DNA of 64,000 nt from Nephrocerus scutellatus. Its lineage: Eukaryota; Arthropoda; Insecta; Diptera; Pipunculidae. Of this stretch, positions 1-13,184 are shown in pieces. The position numbers were made by a program, and so were the translations under genes. The stretch spans positions 88,276,749 to 88,340,748 of the forward strand of contig OX352762.1 in NCBI GenBank assembly GCA_947095585.1, read 5' to 3'. The first letter of the stretch is position 1, and each line of letters opens with the position of its first letter. The notes under the pieces are model-generated. The model worked only from the letters and a program-made list of their open reading frames with translations. It ran no database searches and had not been told where the DNA came from.

Positions 1-170
1 ATTTATATTTCACGATTGCTCTTACACCTCAGTCAAAACTTAAATAAACTATCCGTTAATAGAAAATGAAGTAATTTTTGACACATAGCTGTAATTTTCT
101 GTTCTAACTAGATTTGACATTATTCACAAATTTGTGTTGTTCTGCCTTTTTTCTCATTGAACAAAATTAA

Positions 171-664
171 TGTCAAGTTGTTCGTTTTCTCTAAAAAACT
201 AATCAACGGAAGATCGAATTTCTCCTTTAACAGATCTTGTTATTTTGGGAGATTTACCCTTCTTTTTAATAATAAAAACAACTGATGTCATTTTGCTTGG
301 CACGAGGCTTCTGTATTCTGTATTTCTGTATTTATCCTTCTTCTTGGAAAAATAAATATATTTTATTAGTATATACAGTACTTTGAGGAACCCGTTTTGT
401 GAAATGAAAGAAGAAAACCAAAACAGAAAATTACGTTTCAGAATTACTCACTACACTTTTCTTGTTCGATTTGCCGAGAAAAAATCAAAGCTCGGGCACA
501 AAAAAAACATTAGAAATCTGCGCTCGAGCTGGTTTTGTTGCATGTGTTGTTGTTGTAGTTAATGAAAGGTGGAGTAAATCTCCCAAAATATACAGATCTG
601 TTGGAGGGGAATTTCGATCTACCGTAGGTTAATGTTTTTTTTATAGAAAACGAACAACTTGACA
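171..664. repeat. Long-TIR repeat element (family T1)
   Basis: The left arm begins TGTCAAGTTGTTCGTTTTCT and the right arm ends with its inverse (AGAAAACGAACAACTTGACA). The arms stay similar for roughly 110 bp inward and share the motif TTTTGGGAGATTTAC. No coding capacity is visible. Related arms recur at 6925-7145, 13185-13665, 13760-13880, 14230-14365 and about 14615-14645, so this is a dispersed family. The superfamily is not assigned, and no target duplication is clear at these ends. Confidence 0.6.
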
Positions 665-803
665 GCCAAAAAATCAATATGCGCCGGATTTTAATTAAAA
701 AAACGACATGTGTTAGCAACCCTGAAGATGGCAATTATCGTACCAGGTGCGTAATTTTATTATTTTTAAGAAAAAACTATCGTGTTTTTTATTTATTTTA
801 AAA

Positions 804-811
804 TATCGATA
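804..811. promoter_or_regulatory. DRE-like octamer TATCGATA
   Basis: A perfect palindromic TATCGATA lies here. In Drosophila this octamer (DNA replication-related element, bound by DREF/BEAF) is common just upstream of housekeeping genes. No gene starts next to it in this window, so it could serve a gene to the left or be a chance match. Confidence 0.2.
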
Positions 812-819
812 GGCGTAAA

Positions 820-1940
820 CGTATATTGCAACAAAAATCATTTATTTTTATTTTAATAACCTTTTTTTAGTTGAAAAATAAAATAAATAAAAAATTACCA
901 GACTTACTCAGTTAATATAAACTGTAGCTGTTTCCGAAACGAATACTTATTCGTCTTGTAAAATCTTATTAGATCTCCTCGCGAGGTTGGAAAAAAAATC
1001 TAACAGAGACACTTTTTTTTTTTGATTTGGTTGTCAAAGTAAGTACATGGAATCAATTCAGCAAATAAATCAATAAGTCTGAAATAAGTCCTCATTTCGG
1101 AAACAGTCTTATATATTAATTTAAATAAAACTGTTTGACAATCACAATGGCAATAGGCTATTTATTTATCGCTCTCATATAACGGGTTGTAAAACAGCTG
1201 ACTAGCCAATGTCAACCAAGAGTCAGATTGGCTTAGTTTACTTAGCCAGAGAGACATGCTGGAAATTTCATATATGTAAATTTTCAAAAAAAAAATTATA
1301 TTTAAAATTTAATTTTATTTTAATTTCTTCGATACTCAAAATTATTGTATTTTTGCGTACGACTCTGTTATGTGATCGTACATCGTATGCTATGTGAAAT
1401 TACGTAGTTGTACGATAATTATCATACGGTTGCTAACCCTGTCACTATTCAGATTCACTTTTCAGTTTTCACTAGTTAACTTTCGCATTTGTGGCGTTCG
1501 AGATAGCTCAGATAGTCTCAGAGATTTTCTCTCTCTCCTCACTGAAGATTATTAACAACATTCTCAGTGTACTGTCAGCTCAGCAATAAAAACTTGTCAA
1601 AGTCAACCACCATAGCTGAAATTTTGTGAGTGTCAAAGTCCAAAATAGCATTTTTTATATTCCGCGTATGACGCGTGCTGCTTTTTGTGTGTGGCGCGTG
1701 TGTGGGTTGAAATCGCGCCATTTTCTCGTTTTTTGAGGTGTTTTTTAATCACCTTTCGTGAAATTTTATGAGCGGCTCAATGTCAGGTGCCAAATTTGAT
1801 ATCCCTTGTTTGGTGCTCATAATAAATAAGCACTAGGTCTACACTACAAAAAGGATAGCTTCTTTTATAAAAAAGAAGATCTTGTGTTTTAGTCAAAACA
1901 TATTGCTTAAACTCCTTGAGACGCACAGATAACAATTTCA
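820..1940. other. AT-rich intergenic DNA, no gene seen
   Basis: No exon, RNA gene or complete transposon was recognised. The stretch near 1660-1800 has GCG-rich words (GACGCGTG, GGCGCGTG) and TGAGCGGCTCAATGTCAG, which recur at 20520-20640 and 38690-39060. A dispersed repeat is therefore present. Confidence 0.4.
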
Positions 1941-1946
1941 AATTTT

Positions 1947-4169
1947 ACTGGTGGAAGTGCGATCAAACCTTACCGGCGTCCACAAGGTATTTTCCTCCAG
2001 TGCAGGAAAAGCTGAATGATCGGGCTAGTAAGTAAGTAAGTAAGTTTCGCACGAGGCCAAGAACCTCGCTCGTAAAAAACTTTATTACAGAACCTCAAAT
2101 CAGCTTCAGATACACCGATGAAAGACGACGACCACGGCGACGAAAACGGCTAAACAATTTAAGAATTTTCTTATGGAACGTTCGCTCACTGTGTAGAGCT
2201 CGAGCTGCACAGCAGCTAGCCGATAACCTGCCCAAATATAATGCTGACATAACACAATGCATTAGATACGGTGGATGGGGAATGGTGTCTTACAAAAATC
2301 AGAATATGACATATATGACAGCTGCCATGAAATACATCATGGGCTCTAGTCAGCAAAATAATGAAACCAACCGTTATCACCTTTTAATCAGTAAATTAAC
2401 GGCTATGCACCTTTCGCGTGCGGGGCACCTGATGACGGTTTGAACGTACCGAGGTGCCAATGACGACTCGGACCACTATTTTGTTGTCACGTCATCATCG
2501 ACTGCAACCACGAATCAGATTCGCGTCAACACGGCTGACCTTCGTAACAAAGATGACGAATGTAAGCTAGCGACTGGACGTAAGAATGTTGCGTACCGTG
2601 CAATGCAACAATCTCATAGAACGCGGCCAGCGAAAATGAATATAAAGAGCTCAGAAGATATGAAAAACTCATATCTGGGAGAAGAATCTCGTCCGTGAAC
2701 TAGAACAGTACAGAGAGCGAGGACCACGCGCGGAAGTTTTACCAAAGTGTCCGCAGTATGACGCAATTACACAGCAACTACACATACTGCAAAGACAAAT
2801 AGGGTAATCTGATCGCCGATCTCAAAGGCATCTTAGAGCATCTAATTTAAGAATTGGAGACTCCAACAATGACCGAAATCGGCTCAATAATGAGGCATCG
2901 GGATCAGATGGTATCCAAGCGGAGCTGATTAAATCAGGAGGTCCAGTAATACAACAAACAATTCATGAAATAATATTGCAAGTATGGGAGGAAGAAGCGA
3001 TGACAAAAGGCTGGCGAGATATCAGAACATGCCGCAATTACCGTGGTATAACGTTGTTGAGTACCGCAAATAAGCTTTTCTCCTCTATCCTAAGACAGGA
3101 TAACCCCATACGCTAAAGTCATCACTGGTCCATACCAGTGTGGCTTCATCCCAGGCAAATCAAAAACTGAACAGATCAGATGGAAATATGTCTAGAATTT
3201 CAAAACTCACTACACCATTTTTTTATAGAGTTTAAAGCCGCCTATGAAAGCGTAGCCAAAGTAGAACTTTATAAAGCCATGAGAGAATTCGGTATTCCAA
3301 ATAAACTGACACGCCTATGTAGGTTGACCATGACCAATGTTATAAGCCAAGTAAAAATATCCGGAGCACTATCCAACCCAGTCAACATCTATGACGTGCT
3401 CCGACAAGGGTATGGACTGGCCTGCATCCTCTTCAACCTGGCGTTGGAGAAAGTGATCCGAGAGTTTGACGTAACGGCGAGAGGAACAATCCTCTATAAG
3501 TCCATTCAAATAGTGGCTTACGCCGACATTGAAATCGTTGGTAGAAACCAAATAGCTGTATAGGAAGCTTTTATCTAGAACAAGCGGGCGACACGAAATC
3601 TGGGGCTGCACATAAATAAGAGCAAAACAATGTACATGGTGGTCACGTCTGCGAGCAGAAGATCCAACATTGGTTCCTCAATTAAAATAGTGGAGCGCGA
3701 ATTTAAAGTAGTGCAACATCCAAGCTGCTGGTATATAAGACAATGGTCATACCAGTACTTACATATGGATCTTGGACTTGGTTGATTAGCAAAAAGCATT
3801 CTAACCTCTTAACCGCGTTCGAGAGAAAAGTCTTACGGAGAATTGTTGGCCCCGTATGTGAGAAAGGACGATTCCGGGAGACTCAATAATGGTGAGATTT
3901 ACGACCGTTACCGCGATGTTGACATCGTGAAGAAAATTTAGGTCGGTAGGCTCCGGTGGGCAGGACACCTAGCTCGCATATGCAAAGAGGTTCCTGCTGG
4001 GAAAGTCCTTTGTGGTAGGATTTATGGAACACAACAGCTAGGCTGGCCAAGCCTATGTTAATGTTTGCAAAACTGGATAACATCGGCCCAAAATCGGGCC
4101 CAGTGGAGAGATTTTTTGCGGGAAGCCAGGACCGGACCACGGTTGTAGAGCCAAATATGATGATGATGC
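1947..4169 (+). mobile_element. Degenerate non-LTR retrotransposon (family L-A)
   Basis: The 5' end (TGGTGGAAGTGCGATCAAA) is shared with copies at 43011 (+) and about 47555 (-), and the 3' end is a GATGATGAT tail after AGAGCCAAATATGATG. A broken endonuclease region with a readable WNVRSL-like start lies near 2170-2210. A reverse-transcriptase stretch at 3180-3560 contains FKAAYESV and, further on, LRQGYGLACILFNLALEK. The YADD box reads YADIE, so the catalytic Asp pair is damaged. Many stops and frameshifts show a dead copy. The clade is not assigned. Confidence 0.75.
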
Positions 4170-4384
4170 TATCCAACCTGTTCCCGAAATTTAAGTCCCT
4201 AATGACTTTCCTAATGTCCTAATGAATTTCCATAGGAACAAGTCTTATAGTCGCATATTAGTCCTGCCTACCGAATTTCATAGAAATCGCTTGAAATGGC
4301 TTAGTTCCCGAGATTCCAGTCCCTAATGGCCGTATTCCGTGGACGCCGAGAATGTTATAGGTATTTTATATCTGCTGTGGAATT

Positions 4385-4800
4385 ATTATCTATAGCATTA
4401 TGGTAACATTGAAAAATATACTACTTCTCTCGTCTGGCTAACCACATGAGCAGCCGTGCTGCTCATTTTTTCTCGCACGACACAAATGTAAATTAGGCGT
4501 TACTTGGACAGTTTTTCGAGTTCGAGATAAAATTTCCCATGTTATGCAAAATTTTCATTTGAGGCGTGCGAGATAAAGTGAGCGGGCCGACTATAGTTAA
4601 ATTGAAGTTGTGGTTAGCTAGAAGAGGTTGACACTACGCGAAAGTTAAAGTTATTTTATAGTAACATGGAAAATGTGATGTATAGCATTGTGATAACATT
4701 GAAAAATATACTACTTCTCTCGTCTGGCTAACCACAGTTGCTATTTAACAGCCGTCCTGCTCATTTTTTCTCGCACGCCACCTATGTAAATCAAGCGTTA
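4385..4800. repeat. Direct repeat pair upstream of Fcp1
   Basis: A segment of about 110 bp at about 4393-4505 is repeated at about 4681-4795. Both copies contain TTGAAAAATATACTACTTCT followed by CTCGTCTGGCTAACCACA and later TGCTCATTTTTTCTCGCACG. A weaker third copy of the inner part lies near 4845-4895. No coding capacity is seen. The array ends about 460 bp before the Fcp1 start codon, so it may overlap the 5' regulatory region. Confidence 0.6.
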
Positions 4801-5359
4801 CTATAATATAACTAAAACATTCTCCTAGTGTCAATTTCTTCTGGCTAACATCAATTCGAATTTAAATATAGTCGCCCTGTTCATTTTTTCTAACAGTGGA
4901 AATACATTTACACTAGTAACCTGAGGTGTTAAGTTCTTACGCGATGTTAAGGAAGCACCAGAAAAATGAGAAAACAAGTAAATTAATCAAACATTCAATG
5001 CTTGATAATTTACGATTTATTAAATTAGGAACAAAAAGCTTTAAGATTTCGCAAAATGATATTTTGTAGTTCCGAACGCGCCCATTGAAACAAACGTGTT
5101 CATAACACGCAAATACGCATGTCACAAATTTGGATCTTATTAGAATGAAAACACATTCCACACAAATTTGCAAAACAAAAAATAAAAACAAAATAAAATT
5201 GCATATAAGAATTAAAATAAACATTTTAAGTGCCAGTTTTAGTAAAATATAAGCTAAATATTTGGCTATATGCACACATAGTTTTAATCGAACAAAGGCA
5301 CAGAAAATAACGATCAATAACTGCATGAGTGCGTTACCGACAGTGACAACGAGAACGAC

Positions 5360-8300
5360 ATGGCCGCCGACCAAAACATAGTGATTGCTGCTCCAACGGA
5401 ATATTCTAAGATAAAAATTAATAAGTGGCGTGTTCGCGAAGGATTTCCTGTTAGAAATTCTCAAGTAATACTCCTTTATGAGATTTGTGATAGCGATGAT
5501 AAAGAAATAAAAAAACTGAAAGCGACGAAAGTCGGGGTTGTCAAAAAGCGGCTCTTTAAAGATGGCGCTATTGTTGAAACAGGGTACGTACATCCATGCA
5601 ATCATAAGCACTTGCCGCACTCAAATGTAAATAACAAATTTCGCAATTTATAATAGAAAATTTGATTTTTTTAAAGGTCTGCAGTTTTGGAACTTTCCGA
5701 ATGTGTCCACACAACCGTCATGAAAGATATGTGTGCCGACTGTGGAGCTGATTTGCGCCAAAATGAAAATGTAAATATAAGTGCGAATGAAATAGTGATA
5801 GTTTAAGGGAAAGTTTATTTTTTATGGGTAATCTCATTCAGAGGAGTAAGCAGAACAAAAAATAATAGTACAGAAGAGACCACAGGTCTTTAGCTGTTGT
5901 AACAGTTTTGTTGGGACTTGGGAGTTGTCAAATTGTAAATCAAGTAATAATAATGATGCCATTACCTTCATGGTATTTAATTTCCCAAAATTTACAATTT
6001 TAGCAAATATGCACTATAGGTTCGGTACTTTCGACTTTGCCAGGCCCCCAACCTTAAACCACACAAAAATGTGAGCGATTGTTGGAGTCGCCCCATTTAG
6101 GAGACAAGGGCTTTCGAAGTTTTGTGGCAAGGTGTATTTTTAATAGTGGTTTACGGGCAGTATGAGGCAAATTGGTATCATATGAAAGATAATTAAAATA
6201 CCGTTGATTTTTTTTAGAGTTAAAAAATAACTTTTCCGCAAACGTTCATCAGGGGGGGTGTACAAAAGTTGGCTGACCCAAGTATTTGTTATATTTGCTG
6301 TATTGCTTTGGCTAATCCAGCTTGGCTTACAACAACAATCGCATAAGCATAAAGCCGAAAATAAATCCAAAAAGTTTTTAGGATTAAAAACTAAAGCCAT
6401 TTTATAATTATAGCGCTCACCGTAAGGCGGTGATAAAGCGACATGAAGCCGAAGTAAATAAAAATGTTTAGGATTAAGGAAACTAAAGCAATTTTATAGT
6501 ACTGGTGCTCACCGTAAGGCGGTAAAGCCAAAAGCTGTTGCTTTGTAAAGCCAAGCCGGATTTGCCAAAGCAACGCAGCAAATATAGCTATTGATATTAA
6601 AAGAAAGGTGAAAATTAGTTCTACCATACTACTTTTATAAGGTGGCTCAATTTTTGTGGAACGTAGATCAATTTGTATTTGATTTTTATAGTATTTTATG
6701 TAATTGAGTGGTGTATCATATGATTGAGTTTTTCATATTCAAAAAGAGATGTTATATAGCAAACTGCAGTATTGGATCACGCCCATAATAAATAGTATGG
6801 CTCTGTAGAAAAAATGTTCACCTTTTATTTGATACCAATACATAATTAGGCCCGCCTACTGCTAGACTTTTGCGGAAAGTCAGTTTTTGACTCTAATTGA
6901 TTTTTTAAAAAAAAACTGCCGTAGAGTGCTTTTTTGGCTGTCAAGTCGTTCGTTTATTCCAAAAAACCAATCTACGGTAGATTGGATTTCCCAAACAGAT
7001 CTTGATATTTTGGGAGATTTACCCCTCTTCTCATTAACTGCAACAACAACACATGCAACAAAACAATGTAAACAAAAGATTCTCGGCTTTCGTGTTCGTT
7101 TTTTCGAGAAAAAATCTACGCTCGACCGCAGATTGCTAAAACAAAAAAAAACTCGACATAAATATGCCGAGGTGGGTTTGATAGGCCTAATTTTTTTAAA
7201 TGAATGGTATCTTTCATATGATACCAATTAACCCCCATACTGTCTTCAAACCATTTCTGAAAAAACTCAAAACTTCGAAAGCCCCTCTTAAAGGGGCGCG
7301 TCGCACAAACAAAATAGTGGTTTTCAAGATCTGATTATAGGGGGCTCTCATGAGGGGTGTCTCAAAGGCCTACCTAATCCAAATAGTCTATAATGCAATT
7401 TAACCGAAATTTTTAATCGGTTTAATGGTGTTAGTGGGAAGATTCATTAAACTTTGAGTCCCGCCTCTAATGTTATGATAGCCAATTCTGATTTTTTCAT
7501 TTCACTATGACAATAGACTTTTAATTTAATTCTTCACTTTACTAGGGTAATATGTCGGAGGCTTCTGTGCCGATGGTGCACTCAGTTCCAGACCTCAAAG
7601 TTTCCCAAAAACTCGCTCAGCAACTGGGACACGCCGATACAAAGCGACTGTTACAGGACCGAAAACTAGTTCTCCTAGTCGACTTGGATCAAACCGTAAT
7701 CCACACGACAAACGACATTGTTCCAAATAACATAAAAAGCATTTACCACTTTCAATTATATGGATCAAATTCGCCCTGGTATCATACGCGCCTCCGGCCG
7801 GGTACATCCAAGTTTTTAAAGGATATGTCCATGTTCTATGAATTGCACATTTGCACATTTGGAGCGAGAAACTATGCTCATATGATTGCAAAGCTCTTGG
7901 ATCCGGAAGGGAAAATCTTTTCGCATCGAATTTTGTCGAGAGACGAGTGCTTTAATGCCACCAGCAAAATGGACAACCTTAAGTAAGTGAAGGAACAAAG
8001 ATATCTTAAAAGATTATTAATTATTAATTTCTTCAGAGCTCTCTTTCCGAATGGCGATTCGATGGTTTGCATTATTGACGATCGAGAGGATGTTTGGAAT
8101 ATGGCTTCAAACTTGATACAAGTAAAGCCATATCATTTTTTTCAACATACAGGAGATATCAATGCCCCGCCCGGATTGTCAAAGCATGAACTCGACGGAG
8201 AGGGTGTTGATTTTAAAGGTATCTTTTTATAACTTATGAAATGTTAAAAAAATAATAAGCGTTTTCATTTTGTTAATGTCATTCTATCAATTGCAGATTT

Positions 8301-9918
8301 GAAAAATCTGGCTCTCAACAAGGTAAAAGCCTCTGAAGTAGAGAACCTGAAAAATAATGAACCAAAAACGTCAAAAAATTCGGATAAATATAACCATCTG
8401 ATTGTAGCCGACGATTGCAATAGATTAGAGCTTCCAGTTACTACAATTGACCAGGAGTCAGCTAGCACATCCAAAATGCCCGAATCTGATGTTGATGTGG
8501 TGGCAATTGAAGAGCCGACTTCATCGAAGAAAGAAGAAAAATTAAATACAGATGGAGAAGGGAAAACGAAAACAGATCAACAAACAGATCCACAAACAGA
8601 TTATTGCGACGAAGAAATACTTGCACAAAAATCGGATGATGATAAATTAATTAGCAAGACTGAACTTCATGCACCTCCAGAAAAAATAACGGACATAACT
8701 AAATCAAAACCACCAGAAAAAGATGACATTTCATCTGCGGGTAAACTTTATGCTGATTCTCCCAAACTAATTGAAATCGAAGATCCTGATGATTATCTGC
8801 TGTACCTCGAAGTTATTCTCAAGACAATTCATAATCGATTTTATCAAATTTTCGATGACACCCAAGAGATTCCCGACCTTAAAATCATCGTTCCAAAAAT
8901 ACGATCCGAAGTGCTGCGAGATACTAATTTAGTATTTTCAGGTCTGGTTCCGACAAACATGAAACTCGAACAAAGCCGTGCTTACTTCATAGCAAAAAGT
9001 CTAGGAGCAAATGTAAGCCAAAACATAGGCGCCAAAACAACTCACTTAGTTGCCGTTACCTCGGGAACATTCAAAGTGAATGCGGCCAAAAAGTCTCCAC
9101 ACATTAAAGTTGTCAATGCCAACTGGCTTTGGACATGTGCCGAGCGATGGGAACATGTGGAGGAGAAGCTTTTTCCACTGGACCGAAAAACAAAAAGTAA
9201 ACAACGGCAACCCCCTGCCCATTGTCACAGTCCTGAGCATGTAGTAAATTACAGCGAGAAGTCTGAGATCTCATCATCAAGTAGTCAGCAGCAATACAAT
9301 GCAACGGAACCGGCTAAATTCATTGACACAATCAATCCATTATTGTCGTTTTCTAACGCCGATTTAGCCGACATGAATAAAGAGTTCGATCAGTTCTTCG
9401 AATCTGATTCGTCCAGTGAAGATGAACATGTAGATATAGGTGTGTTTACGAGATAAAATAAAAGAAATAAATGAAATAATATAATAATAATATTAATATC
9501 CCAGAGAACCCGCCCGTTGACAAGACGCTCCGCAAGAGAAAACGCGAAGAAAAAGAAGCCGAGCGACAACGCGATTTCTTTTCCCGGACCGAAGAAAAGA
9601 ATTTAATTCCAACCAGTAACCCGCAAGATAATACCGACAACGAAGACAATAGGGGCTCAGAACTGGAAGAGGGGGAAGGAGTAGATGACGATGAAGAGAT
9701 GCCCAGCACAAAATTTCGCAGAGGTACGAAAATAGCCAATAACTTTTTTATTAACTGATTTTAGTATGCATATTACTTTAGGTGAAGAGCTGCCATCGGA
9801 TTTGGAAATGGGATCCGATTCAAATGGGAGCAATGAAAATCCTGACACAGAAGACGATGGTGATTGGAACATGATGGGTGCTGCCTTAGAAAGGGAATTT
9901 CTCGGTCTAGAGCATTAA
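5360..9918 (+). CDS. Fcp1: RNA polymerase II CTD phosphatase Fcp1 (7 exons, 811 aa)
   Basis: TFIIF-associating Ser phosphatase that removes phosphate from the Pol II C-terminal domain and recycles the polymerase; nuclear. Exons read from GT/AG signals and frame: 5360-5583, 5677-5770, 7546-7982, 8037-8218, 8297-9439, 9505-9723, 9782-9918. They sum to 2436 nt with no internal stop. An N-terminal lipoyl-like segment spans about residues 10-75. A CADCGADL cysteine motif follows near the end of exon 2. The FCP/SCP phosphatase domain spans about 145-310, with the catalytic DLDQT at 152-156 and DDRED in exon 4. An acidic linker is followed by a BRCT domain at about 518-608 (FSGLVPTN...NWLWTCAERW). 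The acidic C-terminus DGDWNMMGAALEREFLGLE resembles the TFIIF-binding tail of the family. Start chosen at ATG in ACGACATGG. The length suits an insect Fcp1. Convergent with uri. Confidence 0.95.
6296..6580. repeat. MITE with about 35-bp TIRs (family M1), copy in Fcp1 intron
   Basis: The left end TGCTGTATTGCTTTGGCTAA is the imperfect inverse of the right end GCCAAAGCAACGCAGCA. The match extends through CCAGCTTGGCTT / AAGCCAAGCCGG. The element is 285 bp and non-coding. A 236-bp sister lies at 13296-13531. The internal words CACCGTAAGGCGGTG and GCATAAGCATAAAGCCGAAA are shared by both copies. Confidence 0.7.
6925..7145. repeat. T1 repeat, single arm, with empty site for MITE M1
   Basis: Starts TTTTGGCTGTCAAGTCGTTCG and runs through TTTTGGGAGATTTACC to AAAAACTCGACATAAATATG. 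It is the reverse complement of most of 13185-13680 but lacks the MITE found there. The junction sequence around 7060-7070 (AACAAAACAATGTAAAC) is the uninterrupted form. Confidence 0.65.
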
Positions 9919-10077
9919 TGCCATTAGGTATTTTCAGCACTTTACTCAGACATGAACATAGATGACACCATCTCGGCAAACACGAGTTCAAAAACCCCAC
10001 AAAAAAAAATAATTTTCTTAATACACACGCAAAGTAAAAAAGTTCAGTTTTTTTAACACAATTTCCTTTGTTCCAAC

Positions 10078-10083
10078 AATAAA
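10078..10083 (+). terminator. Fcp1 poly(A) signal AATAAA
   Basis: A canonical AATAAA lies 160 bp past the Fcp1 stop codon, before the convergent uri 3' end. It is the nearest consensus signal seen on this strand. Confidence 0.5.
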
Positions 10084-10584
10084 ACAGCTTAATTGAAAAT
10101 AACTGATTTGACCGTCAGTTCTTGACTTTGGTTTAATAGTCAAATCTGCAGCAAAAGACGACTGCTTTTATCTAACTTTGTAGTTCTAGAAGCACATTAT
10201 TTAACAAAATGTTGGGAAATTGTTCTTTCTCAGGGAGGGACACAGTTTTCAAATAAAGTCATATGTGAAACCCAGTTGAACGTTGTTGCCTTTTATATTA
10301 AAAATAATGAGACAAAATTTAAATTTCTCAAAACAACATTTTACAGTTTTTAAGAAAACTATACGTAATAATGCAAATGTAGAATAAAACAAACTTTAAA
10401 TTAATATGCTGTTGTTTTTTTCAGGTTGCCCATGACTTAGTTTCACTTTCTAATAAATGTAGAACTAACGAATTCTTAGCAAATTACAAATTCCATTGTT
10501 ACATGATATAATTTTTATCAGTATTGGAAGGATATGCCGTATAAAAAAATTCCATCAATATTGAAAGTATATACCATTAAGTAA

Positions 10585-12865
10585 TTATGGTCTAACAGCG
10601 CGCATTTGTTTAAAGCGGCTCATTCGTTTCTTTGGCTCATGAGCATCGATGAATTTTTCCTCAGGTAAAGGTTCCGGCGCTATTATTTGATTCTCAATAA
10701 CATCACCCATAACCTAAACACCAATTTTACGATATTAGTTGTAAATGCGTAGTTTTTTGATAAAAAAAAATTTAATTTCTACCTTAAAATAAGCGCTGGT
10801 GCAGTCGTCTTCTTTAGTAATTGCTTTCTTTTTCTTTTTTGGTCCATTTTTACTTGCAATTTTATTGTCAATACAAGTTTCTTGCTCAACTTTTTTATTT
10901 CGTAAAATTGATTTAGTTTGGTTCGATGAGTCTGATGCGGGTTCTTTTTGCTTTAATGCTCCAGGTTTAGAAAACTAAAAGGGTTTAATGTTTGAATACA
11001 AATACAGCGCAAACAAAAAAAGGTCTTACCTCTACACGCATATCTTTATAAGCGGCCACACGATCAGCCTCTTTCAGAATAGGCATCTTATCATAATCTG
11101 TTTTACCGTCAATTGAATGTGAAATTGACTTTTGTTGTAATTTTTGATACCCCTCCGACGGAACTATAATTTCATATAATTCAGCTGGGGTTCTCGGCAA
11201 GGACGAAGAGTGATTAGTAACAGAATTCTCAGCTACATTGGAATTTGTTTGTTCAGAATGTTTAAAATGAATTCGCAATGTTCGACTTTTCCCACTACTG
11301 GAATTAATAATATTATTAACTAAGTTAAAATCCTGCACGCTCTGGGTTTCCGCAACAAAATCCATATTATCCTCTACTTTATCAATAATTGTCCGTGGTT
11401 TATTAGTGGCCGTCGAAATATTTCCTTTATATTTCTCACATTTAATTCCAGCTAAAGGTTCATCAAGTTGAATAATATCCCGTTTTAATGATTGTTCCGT
11501 TGATAAGGGTTTCAGAATCATATTGGCAACGGTTTCGTTTTTCCGAAATTCCAATGTTTGATCTTCGAGGGCAAAGGAGATTCGTCGGTTTTGTGAACTG
11601 GTGCCTTTTAAGGGAACTTCTGTGACATTCTTAGTGGTGTCTATTGGGTCTTCTATTTCCGTATCAACTAATTCACTATCACCCTCTTCTTCTTCGATGC
11701 AATCAAGAATATCTTCCACATGATCACGAACCTTGAATAACTGTAGCTTTTCCTCGATTTGTTCTTTGTTTTCAACTGGACACGTGAGAATTCTTTTATT
11801 GATAATTTGCAATTGATATTCATAGAAACCGATTTGATCTTCGCGTGATAAAAACTTTGCTTGATTCTCCATAAACTTCACCTCTTCCAGAGTATCTGAA
11901 GAAACAGAAGAATCTGAGTCGTTCCCTTCCGAGTCAGCAAATAAAAGTTCTGGATTTAATTGAGAATTGTTATTTGTTTGCAAAAGCAGGTGGGACTTCA
12001 GTTCAGACTTTTTGACAACATTTGGTTGAGTACCTTTTTCACTTTCTACCTCCAAACCTTGCCTGTGGGATATTCTTTTTGTCTCGGGAGCTAGTTTTAT
12101 TTCTCCAGATATTAGTTTTTGTAACATGTCAGTATCCATGTCTCCGTTCATTTGTAGGGTGTCTAACTCAGCTTCCAGTTCTTCCATTAGTTCTGCATCT
12201 TCTAGCAACTTCATGATATTATCATTAGATTCATTATCCGAATCTAACTTTTGAGCTTCCGCTTGTTCCTTTTTCTCTTGTAGTTTGGCTTGTCGCACAC
12301 GTTGAATGTGTTTTTCTCGCCATATCTTCTCCTTGTTCTCGTCATACTCTTCAATTATTTCACGTTCTTCAAAATTTGGGACAACTCCATCAATATATGG
12401 TTTATCTAATTTATTCCTATAATAAAACTAAATCAGTGAAAAGCAGTGTGCATTATCAATTTCATACTTTACACTTACTGCCACAATTCACATTCAGTTT
12501 GTAGTTTTTGTAACTGTTCCTTAGCCATTTTAAGACGGTACCGGCAAATTTCAGTTGCTTTGAATCCGGAACATTTGGAAAAATAACCCTGATAGTGGCC
12601 AACTAATACTTCATTTGTGTGCATCAGTTTGCCAGGCATAAAGGCCTTCCGGCCGATAGGAACCATTACATCTACATAGAGTTTCTTTGAAAAATTTTCT
12701 AAATTATCGATTGCTTGTAAGTTTTCATTCTCGTAGGACTCCCAGCGCTGTGTTTCTTCTGCGTTTTTAGCGAGGGCCTGTAAAAGCAAACGGCACGGTA
12801 AAGCTACAGACATTTGCTTCAAATTAAACATTTACCTCTCGAAGAACTTGTTCTCGCTTTTCCAT
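10585..12865 (-). CDS. uri: Unconventional prefoldin RPB5 interactor, URI (5 exons, 678 aa)
   Basis: URI is a prefoldin-like scaffold (R2TP/prefoldin-like complex) that binds the RPB5 subunit and helps assemble RNA polymerases. Exons in reading order: 12865-12836, 12777-12479, 12416-11030, 10974-10783, 10713-10585. They sum to 2037 nt in one open frame with GT/AG borders throughout. The N-terminal prefoldin-alpha region (about residues 5-150) shows a helical start ([14 protein letters not shown]), then [17 protein letters not shown] and [18 protein letters not shown], a pattern diagnostic of the family's beta-hairpin region, then the second helix [13 protein letters not shown]. The rest is acidic and low in complexity, with RRISFALED and LRIHFKHSE as short ordered-looking motifs. 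A basic tail ends [14 protein letters not shown]. The longest exon (1387 bp) holds the acidic region. The start ATG follows TAGTTGA. The first coding exon is only 30 bp. Confidence 0.93.
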
Positions 12866-13184
12866 TCAACTAGGCTAAGCCCAGCGGGTAACTCATTAAA
12901 ATGGTGCTGGATATATGAAATAAAATCAACTGCGCTAACCAATTTATAGTTCGGATGTTATTTTAAAAAAACAAGTCAAAAAAAGTACTCTCTTATAACC
13001 TTTAGTCAGAAACAAAATTAGTCGCGATTTGAAATTATCTTGGTATTAATGTAATAATCCTGTTAGGAACATCGTGTAAAGATAGACAGACGAACTCGAA
13101 CATACCATATTACCATGTGGATTGTGGAATAAGAATTGCCAATTGAGAATTGACCAACACGAACAGCCTCTGCCTACAAAGAAG
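12866..13184. other. Intergenic, upstream of uri
   Basis: This stretch should contain the uri 5' UTR and promoter, since uri is transcribed leftwards from about 12870. No TATA box or other promoter word could be assigned with confidence. Confidence 0.35.

Larger units (their letters stand above)
5771..7545 (+). other. Fcp1 intron 2 (1.8 kb, repeat-filled)
   Basis: This is the only long intron of Fcp1; the others are 54-93 bp. It joins phase-0 exons ending ...CGADLRQNEN and starting GNMSEASVP. It hosts a MITE (6296-6580) and a half copy of the T1 long-TIR repeat (6925-7145). The open frames within it are repeat-derived and not exons. Confidence 0.85.

Noticed and set aside
4937..5620. 227-codon open frame on the minus strand
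   Set aside because: It is antisense to Fcp1 exon 1, very rich in Phe/Ile/Leu from AT bias, and has no recognisable domain.
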